Below, piece after piece: positions 19,577-27,281 of a DNA stretch of 64,000 nt (positions are counted from its first letter, which is position 1; every line of letters starts with the position of its first letter). The DNA is taken from contig CAMLMH010000009.1 in assembly GCA_946481315.1 (NCBI GenBank), positions 61,412-125,411 on the forward strand, in the 5' to 3' direction. The position numbers were made by a program, and so were the translations under genes. The DNA is from an uncultured Bacteriovorax sp. GTDB lineage: Bacteria; Bdellovibrionota; Bacteriovoracia; Bacteriovoracales; Bacteriovoracaceae. Below the pieces are notes generated by a model that was not told where the DNA came from, did no database searches, and saw only the letters and a list, made by a program, of their open reading frames with translations.

Positions 19577-19616
19577 ATAGCAAAATTATTGAACCCCGAA
19601 TTTGGGAAGGAATTCC

Positions 19617-20222
19617 ATGAATAAACTTGATGAGATGTTTTCAGCTAATAAAAATCCTGCTGCTTTTGCAAAAGAATATAGTCTCTATCTTGGGTCAATT
19701 CTGGCCAAGCTGGATTACAATGAAATTGGAAAAATGATTGAAACCATTCTCGATGCCAGAGATCGTGGAGCACATATTTTCTTTATCGGTAATGGTGGAA
19801 GTGCTGCAACAGCTTCACATTTTGCAAACGATATTTCTATTGGAACAAGAGTTACTGAAAAGCCCTTCAAAGCAATGGCCTTAACTGATAACGTTGCTAT
19901 TTTAACTGCTGTTGGAAACGATGACGGTTATGAATACGTTTTTACAAAACAATTACAAAACTTTGCAAATCCAGGAGATGTACTTGTCGCGATCTCTGCT
20001 TCAGGTAATTCACCAAATATCATTCACACAGTAAATTATGCAAAAGAAAAAGGCTTAAAGGTCATTGGACTTTCTGGATTCGATGGCGGTAAATTGCGTG
20101 AATTAAGTGATATCAGAATTCACGTTCAAACCGCAAAAGGTGAGTACGGTCCGGTGGAAGATGTTCATATGTTCATTGATCACTTGATTGGATCCTATTT
20201 CAATCGTGCAGTAAAAGCTTAA
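19617..20222 (+). CDS. SIS-domain phosphosugar isomerase, GmhA-like
   Basis: This 201-residue protein is a single SIS domain of the sedoheptulose-7-phosphate isomerase (GmhA) type. IFFIGNGGSAATASHFANDIS carries the sugar-phosphate-binding Ser/Thr segment, followed by VAISASGNSPNI and VEDVHMFIDHLIGSYF at the C-terminus. GmhA interconverts sedoheptulose-7-phosphate and D-glycero-heptose-7-phosphate. The ATG at 19617 is preferred over a TTG five codons upstream because GGAAGG sits in front of it. No heptose kinase or adenylyltransferase (HldE, GmhB) accompanies it; instead an SDR and a sugar-phosphate cyclase follow, so it may act in another pathway using a C7 phosphosugar. Confidence 0.85.
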   Translation: MNKLDEMFSANKNPAAFAKEYSLYLGSILAKLDYNEIGKMIETILDARDRGAHIFFIGNGGSAATASHFANDISIGTRVTEKPFKAMALTDNVAILTAVGNDDGYEYVFTKQLQNFANPGDVLVAISASGNSPNIIHTVNYAKEKGLKVIGLSGFDGGKLRELSDIRIHVQTAKGEYGPVEDVHMFIDHLIGSYFNRAVKA

Positions 20223-20227
20223 TATTT

Positions 20228-20953
20228 ATGCAGATAGATTTAAGTAACAAAACATGTCTTGTTACTGGTGGAAGTAGGGGAATTGGAAGAGCAATCGCAC
20301 TTTCTTTTCTATCTGCAGGTGCAAAAGTCATTTATACGGGCACATCCGAAAATGGTAGCACCATCAATCATCCAAACTCCATTTATAAGGTTGTCGATTT
20401 TGCTGATGATTCTTCAGTTAGTTCATTTTTAAATAAGCTTCAGAAATTCGAGATCGATATTCTGGTTAACAATGCTGGTATCAATAAGATTGATACATTT
20501 GGAGAAATCAATCCAGAAGATTTTCTCCGCATTCAAAAAGTTAATGTTGAGGGACCATTTCGACTTTGTCATGAACTAGCACCTAAGATGGCCAAAAGAA
20601 ATTTCGGCAGAATCGTTAATGTTGGCTCAATTTTTTCTCACGTTACAAAAGAAAAACGTGCGAGCTATTCAACCTCAAAATTCGCAATTGTTGGAATGAG
20701 TAAAGCTCTGGCCTTAGATTATGCAACTTCAAATGTTTTAGTGAATGTTGTTTCGCCAGGATTCATAGATACAGAATTAACCCGAACTGTTTTATCTGAA
20801 GCTGATATTAAAAATCTAACTTCACAAGTCCCGATGAAGCGCTTAGGGCAAGCAGAAGAAATTGCAAATCTAGTGACTTATCTTTCCAGTGAGCAAAACT
20901 CCTTTATTACTGCTCAAAACATTATCATTGACGGTGGTTTTACAAGTGTCTAA
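20228..20953 (+). CDS. Short-chain dehydrogenase/reductase
   Basis: This 241-residue classical SDR has the cofactor motif TGGSRGIGRAIA near residues 14-25, NNAGINK near 82-88, and the catalytic Ser in NVGSIFS with Y-x3-K in YSTSK near 151. It ends with the IDGGFTS tail common in FabG-like reductases. It oxidises or reduces a hydroxyl/keto group using NAD(P). The gene begins 5 bases after the SIS gene, and its last 8 bases overlap the next gene. Substrate unknown; the neighbours suggest a sugar phosphate, cyclitol or ulosonic acid. Confidence 0.85.
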   Translation: MQIDLSNKTCLVTGGSRGIGRAIALSFLSAGAKVIYTGTSENGSTINHPNSIYKVVDFADDSSVSSFLNKLQKFEIDILVNNAGINKIDTFGEINPEDFLRIQKVNVEGPFRLCHELAPKMAKRNFGRIVNVGSIFSHVTKEKRASYSTSKFAIVGMSKALALDYATSNVLVNVVSPGFIDTELTRTVLSEADIKNLTSQVPMKRLGQAEEIANLVTYLSSEQNSFITAQNIIIDGGFTSV

Positions 20954-22034
20954 GCAACTATCAGAAATTTCAATTCAATCACATCGTGGTATTTATAAAG
21001 TTCATTTCGTTGATGATCCTTTTAAGAGCATGGAAAACATTGCCAATGAAAAGACTTACTTTATTGTAGATAAGAATGTCGCTGAAATTTACGAAAAGAA
21101 TCTGGCTCCCATTCTCGCAAAATCACGCCACATCATTATTGTAGCAAATGAATTAAGTAAAGACCTGGATCGATTCTCGGGTTACACACACAGTTTAGCC
21201 GAGATGGGTGTTAAACGTGATTGCACATTGGTCGCTGTCGGCGGCGGTGTCATTCAGGACATTACTTGCTTTTTAGCCTCGACTTTATTCAGAGGTATGA
21301 GCTGGTTTTTTTTCCCGACAACCTTACTTGCACAGGCCGATTCTTGTATCGGTTCTAAAAGTTCGATCAACGTTGCTGGTATTAAAAATTTAATGGGAAC
21401 TTTTACTCCTCCTAATGAAATTGTTATTGGAGTGAAGTTTTTAGAAACTCTTGAGCACAAAGATGTCCTATCAGGTGTCGGAGAGATGTTGAAAGTCCAC
21501 GGCATTGCCGGAATCAAATATCTTCAGGATATCAGCAAAGACTATGAAAGAATCTTATCAGATTCAGATGTAATGAATGCGTATATCCATCAATCGCTAT
21601 TGATTAAAAAAGGAATCATTGAGGTTGATGAATTCGATACTGGAATCAGAAACGTGATGAACTATGGCCATACGTTTGGCCATGCTATTGAGTCAGCGAC
21701 TGACTATGGAATATCTCACGGGATTGCTGTAACGATCGGTCAAGATATGGCCTGTACTTATTCTTTTGAAAAGAAATTTATTTCAAAAGAAATTTACGAA
21801 GCAGCCAATAAAGCTTTACTAAAAAATTTCGGTGATAGCAGAAAAGTAAAAGTAAACTTTGATCTCTTCTTGGCAGCAATCAAAAAAGATAAAAAGAATA
21901 TTGGTTCTCAGGTGGCCATCATCATTCCGGTCAATGATCTCTTTAAAATCGAAAAACGACTGGTCAATTCAGATGATGAATTTATCAATTTTTGTAAAAA
22001 TTATTTTGTCTCAACCGGGTTTGTACTTCAATGA
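20946..22034 (+). CDS. Divergent sugar-phosphate cyclase (3-dehydroquinate synthase fold)
   Basis: This 362-residue protein starts at GTG 20946, which gives VSKQLSEIS and an 8-bp overlap with the SDR gene; the frame further upstream lies inside that gene. VAVGGGVIQDITCF (NAD-binding), FPTTLLAQADSCIGSKSS, VGEMLKVHGI with the metal Glu, and NYGHTFGHAIES plus ISHGIAV with the two metal histidines are DHQS-type. The AroB segment normally reading GGKTAVN-H-P-x-GKN is here GSKSSIN-V-A-GIKN, so the substrate pocket differs. It probably cyclises a sugar phosphate other than DAHP; sedoheptulose-7-phosphate is attractive because a GmhA-like gene is two genes upstream. An AroB paralog role cannot be excluded. 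Confidence 0.8.
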   Translation: MSKQLSEISIQSHRGIYKVHFVDDPFKSMENIANEKTYFIVDKNVAEIYEKNLAPILAKSRHIIIVANELSKDLDRFSGYTHSLAEMGVKRDCTLVAVGGGVIQDITCFLASTLFRGMSWFFFPTTLLAQADSCIGSKSSINVAGIKNLMGTFTPPNEIVIGVKFLETLEHKDVLSGVGEMLKVHGIAGIKYLQDISKDYERILSDSDVMNAYIHQSLLIKKGIIEVDEFDTGIRNVMNYGHTFGHAIESATDYGISHGIAVTIGQDMACTYSFEKKFISKEIYEAANKALLKNFGDSRKVKVNFDLFLAAIKKDKKNIGSQVAIIIPVNDLFKIEKRLVNSDDEFINFCKNYFVSTGFVLQ

Positions 22035-22990
22035 GCGGGTTAGTTGCTGTCGCTTCCAGGTCTTTCTCCATGGACCCTTTTTTGAGGAAGTCCATTCTCG
22101 ATCGTTATCCCAATGTGAAATTTAATGAAGCGGGAAAAAGTCTTAGCGGTCAGGAGTTAGTTGATTTTTTAAAGGGCGCTGAAAAGGCCATTATCGCTCT
22201 TGAAAAAGTTGATAAGAGTATATTAGCTCAGCTTCCAGAGCTAAAGCTGATAAGTAAATATGGTGTTGGTTTAGACAATATCTACTTCGAGGATTTGCGA
22301 AACCATAATGTTCAGCTTGCATGGAAGGGCGGAGTAAATAAACGTTCAGTTGCTGAATTAGCTCTTCATTTTATTCTGGGGACAGTTAGGGGAAGCTTTC
22401 ATTCTCACCACGATATTCAAAGTGGAAATTGGTATCAGTTTAAAGGTTTTAACCTTACTGGCAAAACAGTTGGTCTGATTGGTTTGGGCCATGTTGGAAA
22501 AGAACTTATTCCCATGCTTAAGCCGTTTAATGTTAAAATTCTCACTTATGATATTCACGACAGAAGTGATTTTTGTAAAGAGCATGGAGTAACTCAGGTT
22601 AAATCTTTAGAGGATCTACTGAAAGCTTCCGACGTTGTATCTATCCATGTACCACATACTTCAAAAACAAATAATCTTCTTAATAAAGACAGGCTCGCAC
22701 TAATGAAAGACGGTGCTTTCCTGGTAAATACAGCAAGAGGCGGACTGGTTGATGAAGAAGCACTTTGCGAAGCTCTCATCAGCAAAAAGATTGCTTCTGC
22801 AGCATTTGATGTATTTAAAAATGAACCAATGGTTTCATCACCGCTTCTTGATCAGAAAAATTTTTATTTTACTCCACATATAGGGGGATCTTCGATTGAG
22901 TCAATCCACTTGATGGGTCTGGCTGCAATTGAAGGTCTGGAAAACGGTAAAGAGGCCTTGCCTTCAAACTTCTTTGATTATGATTTCTAA
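22031..22990 (+). CDS. D-isomer-specific 2-hydroxyacid dehydrogenase (SerA-like)
   Basis: This 319-residue protein has the NAD motif GLIGLGHVGKEL (148-159). The catalytic Arg is in NTARGGLVDE, the Glu in FKNEPM and the His in TPHIGGSS, the full triad of the phosphoglycerate dehydrogenase-like family. It lacks the extra C-terminal ACT domain of many SerA proteins. It would reduce a 2-keto acid or oxidise a 2-hydroxy acid, which fits a pathway handling sugar acids. Coupled by ATGA to the cyclase gene before it; its 3' end overlaps the next gene by 11 bp. Confidence 0.88.
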   Translation: MSGLVAVASRSFSMDPFLRKSILDRYPNVKFNEAGKSLSGQELVDFLKGAEKAIIALEKVDKSILAQLPELKLISKYGVGLDNIYFEDLRNHNVQLAWKGGVNKRSVAELALHFILGTVRGSFHSHHDIQSGNWYQFKGFNLTGKTVGLIGLGHVGKELIPMLKPFNVKILTYDIHDRSDFCKEHGVTQVKSLEDLLKASDVVSIHVPHTSKTNNLLNKDRLALMKDGAFLVNTARGGLVDEEALCEALISKKIASAAFDVFKNEPMVSSPLLDQKNFYFTPHIGGSSIESIHLMGLAAIEGLENGKEALPSNFFDYDF

Positions 22991-23651
22991 ACCTCCGATT
23001 TTTTTATCCCATTTTCTGAGTGAAAGGACTCCGGGATACGGTGGAAGTTCAGGCTTTTCTTTACGTCATGTCAGTAAAATCTCAGATGGCGCTAATTCCA
23101 ATTCTCAAGAATGGGTTATAAGTAATCATATTGGTACGCATATCGATTTATCAGCTCATTTTGATGACAAGGGACAGAGGCTTGAAGATTTTGCGGCACA
23201 GGACTGGGTTTTCTGTAAACCTCATCTCCTAACTGTTAATCCAACAGCGGGTGAGATTCTTTTCGTTAATGATCAGTTTAAAAGTATTCCCATGGAAACT
23301 GATTTTCTGATCATCAAAACAGGTTTTGAAAAGCATCGAAATGAGCCTGTCTACTGGTCCAGCAACCCTGGATTATCGCCTGAGCTGGCCGTCTGGTTGC
23401 GTGCGGAAAGGCCAAAGTTAAAGTGTATCGGTTTTGACTTTATCTCAATAACTTCATACCTCAATCGACCATTGGGTAGAGTGGCACATAAAGCTTTTTT
23501 GGGAATCGAAGAAAATGGAACTAATCCATTAAGAGTTATCGAAGATATGAAGCTGAGTGAGCTTAGTGAATGTCCTAAGCAGGTGATTGTGGCACCCATT
23601 CTAGTCGCAGGTGCCGATGGGGCACCTGTTACCGTATTAGCTCTATTTTAA
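22980..23651 (+). CDS. Cyclase/kynurenine formamidase-like metal hydrolase
   Basis: I start this at the ATG 22980 (223 residues), since the frame upstream only reads through the dehydrogenase gene. The motif H50-x-G-T-H54-x-D56-x3-H60 (NHIGTHIDLSAHF) is the metal site of the Cyclase family PF04199, which includes kynurenine formamidase and polyketide or isatin hydrolases. Members hydrolyse amides or lactones or catalyse cyclisation. In this operon, opening or closing a lactone of a sugar acid is a plausible role. The stop codon overlaps that of the convergent Gfo/Idh/MocA gene by 4 bp (TTAA). Confidence 0.82.
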   Translation: MISKPPIFLSHFLSERTPGYGGSSGFSLRHVSKISDGANSNSQEWVISNHIGTHIDLSAHFDDKGQRLEDFAAQDWVFCKPHLLTVNPTAGEILFVNDQFKSIPMETDFLIIKTGFEKHRNEPVYWSSNPGLSPELAVWLRAERPKLKCIGFDFISITSYLNRPLGRVAHKAFLGIEENGTNPLRVIEDMKLSELSECPKQVIVAPILVAGADGAPVTVLALF

Positions 23652-24685
23652 ATTTTATCAGTTAAGTTGTATTTGTTTTTCCACACTGGATCAGCACAGT
23701 AAATTCTATAAACCAGTTCCATCGTTTTAAAAGCATCTTCCGAAGAGCCTTGTTCGATTTTTCTGTTTTTAACAATACAGTCAGTGAAGTATTCGATTTC
23801 ATCTCGCCATGAATTGTCTTCATTATAGCGGGTTGTTACTTCTTTCGGATCACCTCCATCCTCGCCATTAGAGTAGGCAACAGTAATTGTTTCGGCTCCA
23901 TAACTTTTGGAACCGGACAGGATACCTGAAAGTGTTATGCTTCCTTTTTCCAGTGAAATTTCCAGATGAAAACGATGTCGCCATTGAGTTGCAGTAGAGT
24001 GAAGAAAAGCAACTACCCCATCCTTGGTTTTCATTAATGCATAGGCGTTGTCTTCAACATCATGTTTCCAGAAATTATTATCTACAAAACTATGAATCTG
24101 TTCAAAGTCCCCCACAAACATTCTAATCATGTCCACCATGTGGATACCTTGATCGAGAAGAATTCCTCCGCCAGCGATTGCTCTGTTTGCTCTCCAGCCT
24201 GACTGAAATGGAACTATTTGGGATTTCCCATATACTCCGCGAAGATTAATGATTTTTCCAAGTTCGCCTGACTTTATGAGCTCATAGGCGGTTCTAACGG
24301 AGTCATGGTAGCGATGGTTGAAGCCGTACATGAGTTTTAATTCAGGATGCTTTTTTTCAACCTGAATAACATTGTGAATATCTAGTAAATCTTTTCCTGG
24401 GGGCTTTTCGCAAAATACGTGAAGATTTCTGTCAAGACCGGCCATTGTCACTTCAGCGGCTACATCATTTGTTAAGCATACAAAAAGAACATCAATGTCT
24501 TCTTTAAGCAGATCTTTATAATTAGTAAAAACCTTTGCCCCTTTTTCCTCTGAAATATTCGTGTTGACGTACTTAATATCGCAAACGGCAACTGTTTTAA
24601 AATTGCTTAGTTTATCTATGTATTGTCTTCTTCTCTGACCAACGACTCCGTATCCTGCTATTCCTACTTTATAGACTTTACTCAT
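23648..24685 (-). CDS. Gfo/Idh/MocA family sugar dehydrogenase
   Basis: This 345-residue protein has an N-terminal Rossmann domain with GIAGYGVVGQRR (8-19), the catalytic EKP segment FCEKPPGKD near residue 91, and the substrate-domain motif GGGILLDQGIHMVDMIR near residues 170-186 whose Asp and His are usual in the family. It oxidises or reduces a hydroxyl on a sugar, inositol or nucleotide sugar with NAD(P). It is the last gene of the operon methyltransferase-aldolase-KdsB-dehydrogenase, starting 2 bases after the KdsB-like stop, and would modify the same acid sugar. Confidence 0.88.
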   Translation of the reverse strand: MSKVYKVGIAGYGVVGQRRRQYIDKLSNFKTVAVCDIKYVNTNISEEKGAKVFTNYKDLLKEDIDVLFVCLTNDVAAEVTMAGLDRNLHVFCEKPPGKDLLDIHNVIQVEKKHPELKLMYGFNHRYHDSVRTAYELIKSGELGKIINLRGVYGKSQIVPFQSGWRANRAIAGGGILLDQGIHMVDMIRMFVGDFEQIHSFVDNNFWKHDVEDNAYALMKTKDGVVAFLHSTATQWRHRFHLEISLEKGSITLSGILSGSKSYGAETITVAYSNGEDGGDPKEVTTRYNEDNSWRDEIEYFTDCIVKNRKIEQGSSEDAFKTMELVYRIYCADPVWKNKYNLTDKI

Positions 24686-24687
24686 TG

Positions 24688-25470
24688 TTAAACTCCAAAT
24701 TCTTTGCGATAAACTGCATAATAAGCATCATTTTTCATATGGTTCTCAACTTTTGCTACATCGGCAGGCACATCAACGCCCAGACATGCGTTTGCAGTTG
24801 CAACCATTCGGATTTTTTTTCCATGTTCTAAAATCCTCAACATATCTACTGATTCGATTTTTTCAAGTAGTGTGGGGCTCATTTCATTAAATTCAATAAG
24901 AAAATCTCTTCTGAAAAAAATCATGCCGGTTTGTTTGTATTTAGGAAAATCGGCAGAATATTTTTTTCTGGATGGAATTGGTTCCCGAGAAAAATAAAGT
25001 GCATTGTGATTATGATCGATGACAACTTTTACAGTGTTCGGAGACTCAAATTCTTCCTGTGAATTAATGACTCCCATAATATTTACTAAAGGGAGGTCCG
25101 GGTTAGACCCCAGAGCGTCTAAGGCTTCCTTGAATACCTGTGGAACGACAAGCGGCTCATCCCCTTGAACCATTCCGATAATGTCATACTTTTTACCAGT
25201 TTCTTTTTCGATCTTAAGCAGAGCTTCTGCTGTTCTGTCTGTACATCTCTCGTGAGTGTCGGCTGTCATTACCGCTTTGCCGCCAATAGAGTGAACGTAG
25301 TCGAAGATTTCTTTGTCGCAAGTTGCAACATAAACTTCGTCGAAAACTTTTTCAATAACCGCCCGTTTGTAAATGTGGCCGACCATAGGTATGCCGGAAA
25401 TTTTTGCCAATGGTTTATTGGGAAATCTTGTAGCTGCCATACGGGCAGGAATGATCGCAATTGTACTCAT
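24688..25470 (-). CDS. KdsB-like CMP-ulosonate cytidylyltransferase, variant motif
   Basis: This 260-residue protein of the CMP-KDO synthetase family has the start IAIIPARMAATRFPNKPLAKI with the CTP-binding residues, and VQGDEPLV (101-108) is the Mg/CTP loop. In KdsB the substrate loop is usually H-x-SGT-E/D-R, but here it reads HERCTDRTAE (73-82), changing Ser-Gly to Arg-Cys. The enzyme should attach CMP to a 2-keto-3-deoxy acid sugar, and the altered loop suggests a substrate other than ordinary KDO. The ATG overlaps the aldolase stop by 4 bp. A normal KdsB for lipid A-core KDO is expected elsewhere in the genome. Confidence 0.85.
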   Translation of the reverse strand: MSTIAIIPARMAATRFPNKPLAKISGIPMVGHIYKRAVIEKVFDEVYVATCDKEIFDYVHSIGGKAVMTADTHERCTDRTAEALLKIEKETGKKYDIIGMVQGDEPLVVPQVFKEALDALGSNPDLPLVNIMGVINSQEEFESPNTVKVVIDHNHNALYFSREPIPSRKKYSADFPKYKQTGMIFFRRDFLIEFNEMSPTLLEKIESVDMLRILEHGKKIRMVATANACLGVDVPADVAKVENHMKNDAYYAVYRKEFGV

Positions 25471-26237
25471 TTTTTTCCTTTTAAAAAATTATTTGCTTCT
25501 CGACAGGCAACATCCAGCATCCGGAAGTCAACACTGTAAGCGATAAATCGATAGTTTGAATCAATGGCCTTTTGAAGTGCATTTAAATCCGGCTCAACAA
25601 TATGAATACCACCAGCTTTTCCGCTGGCTGCACCAATGGATTTAACTTCATCTAAGACCTTCATAAATTCTGGGTTTTCAAACTGACCAGGAATTCCCAT
25701 AGAGGCTGATAAGTCATAAGGGCCAATGATAAAACCATCTACTTCATCTAAAGCAAGAATGTCTTTTAAATTTTTAACAGCATCGATGTGCTCGATTTGA
25801 ACAATTAAGACACCATTATCTTTAATCCATTCGAGATATGATTTAAATCCAGGTCCGAATTCCTGTGCTCTAAATAGACCGACTCCGCGTTCACCAGCGT
25901 TTGGATATTGCATAGATTTATATGCATAAAGAGCATCGTCTACGGTTTTTACCATGGGAACAATAATTCCATGCGCACCACTGTCCATAACACGCTTGAT
26001 TTGGACAGAATCATTGCTTGAAAGCCTTACAAGTGGGGATTTGCCGCATAAATCAACAACCCGAATTAGCTCTGTTGCCTGAGCAATTGATGTTCCAGTA
26101 TGTTCCAGGTCTATTGTAATCCAGTCGAAACCGGACTTGCTCATGACCTCCGCAATATGGGTATTGCCAAGACATAACCATGTTCCCAATGACACTTCTT
26201 TTGTTTGTCGTAATTTTTCTTTAATACTCTTTCTCAT
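25467..26237 (-). CDS. HpcH/HpaI class II pyruvate aldolase
   Basis: This 256-residue protein starts at ATG 26237 behind TGGAAA; the open frame extends 11 codons further but into the preceding gene. FDWITIDLEHT, SPLVRLSS with the substrate Arg, VQIEHIDAVKN with the metal Glu, and GPYDLSASMG with the metal Asp are the family core. HpcH/HpaI aldolases reversibly join pyruvate (or a related donor) and an aldehyde to give a 2-keto-3-deoxy acid. Placed between a methyltransferase and a CMP-ulosonate synthetase, it could make the ulosonic acid that is then CMP-activated, replacing a phosphoenolpyruvate-dependent KdsA. That role is inference. Confidence 0.85.
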   Translation of the reverse strand: MRKSIKEKLRQTKEVSLGTWLCLGNTHIAEVMSKSGFDWITIDLEHTGTSIAQATELIRVVDLCGKSPLVRLSSNDSVQIKRVMDSGAHGIIVPMVKTVDDALYAYKSMQYPNAGERGVGLFRAQEFGPGFKSYLEWIKDNGVLIVQIEHIDAVKNLKDILALDEVDGFIIGPYDLSASMGIPGQFENPEFMKVLDEVKSIGAASGKAGGIHIVEPDLNALQKAIDSNYRFIAYSVDFRMLDVACREANNFLKGKK

Positions 26238-26248
26238 TTTTTTTCCAT

Positions 26249-27211
26249 TTATTTTTGTGCCAGAACCCATGTGTGTGAACTTAATTGATTTCGAGAAAGG
26301 AATTGCTGGAATTCTTGAATAGTTTTTTCACCACGTGCTTTTAAAACTCGCAGAAATTCATTTTCATATTCACTATTAAGAACAATGTCTACATCCAGCT
26401 GGCCAGGCGTCCATACTTCTGCAGAGGTGAATTCTGCACGCGTGAAGGCTTTTTGAAATCCTTCAACACTTAAAAAATTTAAATGATGAGGAGGGGAAAC
26501 TGCTTTTGAATGATTTTGGAGAGTCAGAATGTCAAAACCTTCATAGCCTAATCCGGTAATAAGGCAGTATCCACCAGGTTTAAGTAATGCCTGTAGTGAG
26601 CCGATGAATGAATGAACGTCAAAAACGTGCTCAATGACTTCAGAAGATATTATGAAATCAAATTTGCCTTGCCACTCTTTTGCTTCCTCAGATGTCGATT
26701 CAAGTGCAGTTATTCCTTTTTCACGACAGGCATTAGCTGAAGTCGCATCAGGTTCTATGGCATACATTTTCATCTTTGGAAGTTGTTTCTGAAGTTCCTC
26801 CAGAAAGAGTCCATGACCCGCACCTACATCACAGATAGATTCAATTTTCAAATTTCGTGATTTAATTAATTCTGCAATCTTGGCAGCTTTAGGCGCAAAT
26901 AGCTTTTCTCTTCTGGCCTGCTGGACTGATGGAAAAAAAACATTGGACCAGAATCGGGAGGACTCGCTATTAAAATACAGACTGTCGAGCTGACTCATTG
27001 TCGGTCGGGGAGAACAGTAAATCGAATGACATTGATTACATTTTTTATAAGTGTATCCATTTTTTTCGATCTGGATCTTGTCGTCTTTAGCTCCACAGGC
27101 CTGACAATGACTTTCCACAAATAGTTTTGCATCCAGTTTCTTTCCGTCCGCAGCACTTAGGTCTAGGTACTTCTGCAAAATTTCTTTTGGTCTAATTTCT
27201 TCTTCTTTCAT
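26249..27211 (-). CDS. Zinc-ribbon SAM-dependent methyltransferase
   Basis: This 320-residue protein has an N-terminal zinc ribbon (CQACGAKDD, then CNQCHS, residues about 35-62) and SPRP-x5-QLDSLYF, the same arrangement as the N-terminal half of the fusion protein at 17051. The SAM motif ICDVGAGHGLFLEEL lies near 131-145 and ISSEVIEHVFD near 192-202. Proteins of this architecture include C-methyltransferases of deoxysugars and relatives of unknown acceptor. It is the first gene of the minus-strand operon that continues with the aldolase 11 bases later. It may methylate the acid sugar or an aldehyde precursor. Confidence 0.82.
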   Translation of the reverse strand: MKEEEIRPKEILQKYLDLSAADGKKLDAKLFVESHCQACGAKDDKIQIEKNGYTYKKCNQCHSIYCSPRPTMSQLDSLYFNSESSRFWSNVFFPSVQQARREKLFAPKAAKIAELIKSRNLKIESICDVGAGHGLFLEELQKQLPKMKMYAIEPDATSANACREKGITALESTSEEAKEWQGKFDFIISSEVIEHVFDVHSFIGSLQALLKPGGYCLITGLGYEGFDILTLQNHSKAVSPPHHLNFLSVEGFQKAFTRAEFTSAEVWTPGQLDVDIVLNSEYENEFLRVLKARGEKTIQEFQQFLSRNQLSSHTWVLAQK

Positions 27212-27222
27212 GATTTATTCTT

Positions 27223-27252
27223 TTGTAGATGGGGGTGCGATTATCTTATAAT
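27223..27252 (+). promoter_or_regulatory. Sigma-70 type promoter for the 27282-40962 operon
   Basis: TTGTAG (27223-27228) and a perfect TATAAT (27247-27252) are spaced by 18 bases. The start would fall near 27259. AAAGGGAAAGAG precedes the ATG at 27282. All fourteen genes from here to 40962 run in the same direction with gaps of at most 21 bases. Confidence 0.6.
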
Positions 27253-27281
27253 ATGTTTTTATTAAAGGGAAAGAGTTAAAA

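Noticed and set aside
19602..19616. TTG start five codons upstream for the SIS isomerase
   Set aside because: GGAAGG lies inside that extension and is correctly spaced for the ATG at 19617.
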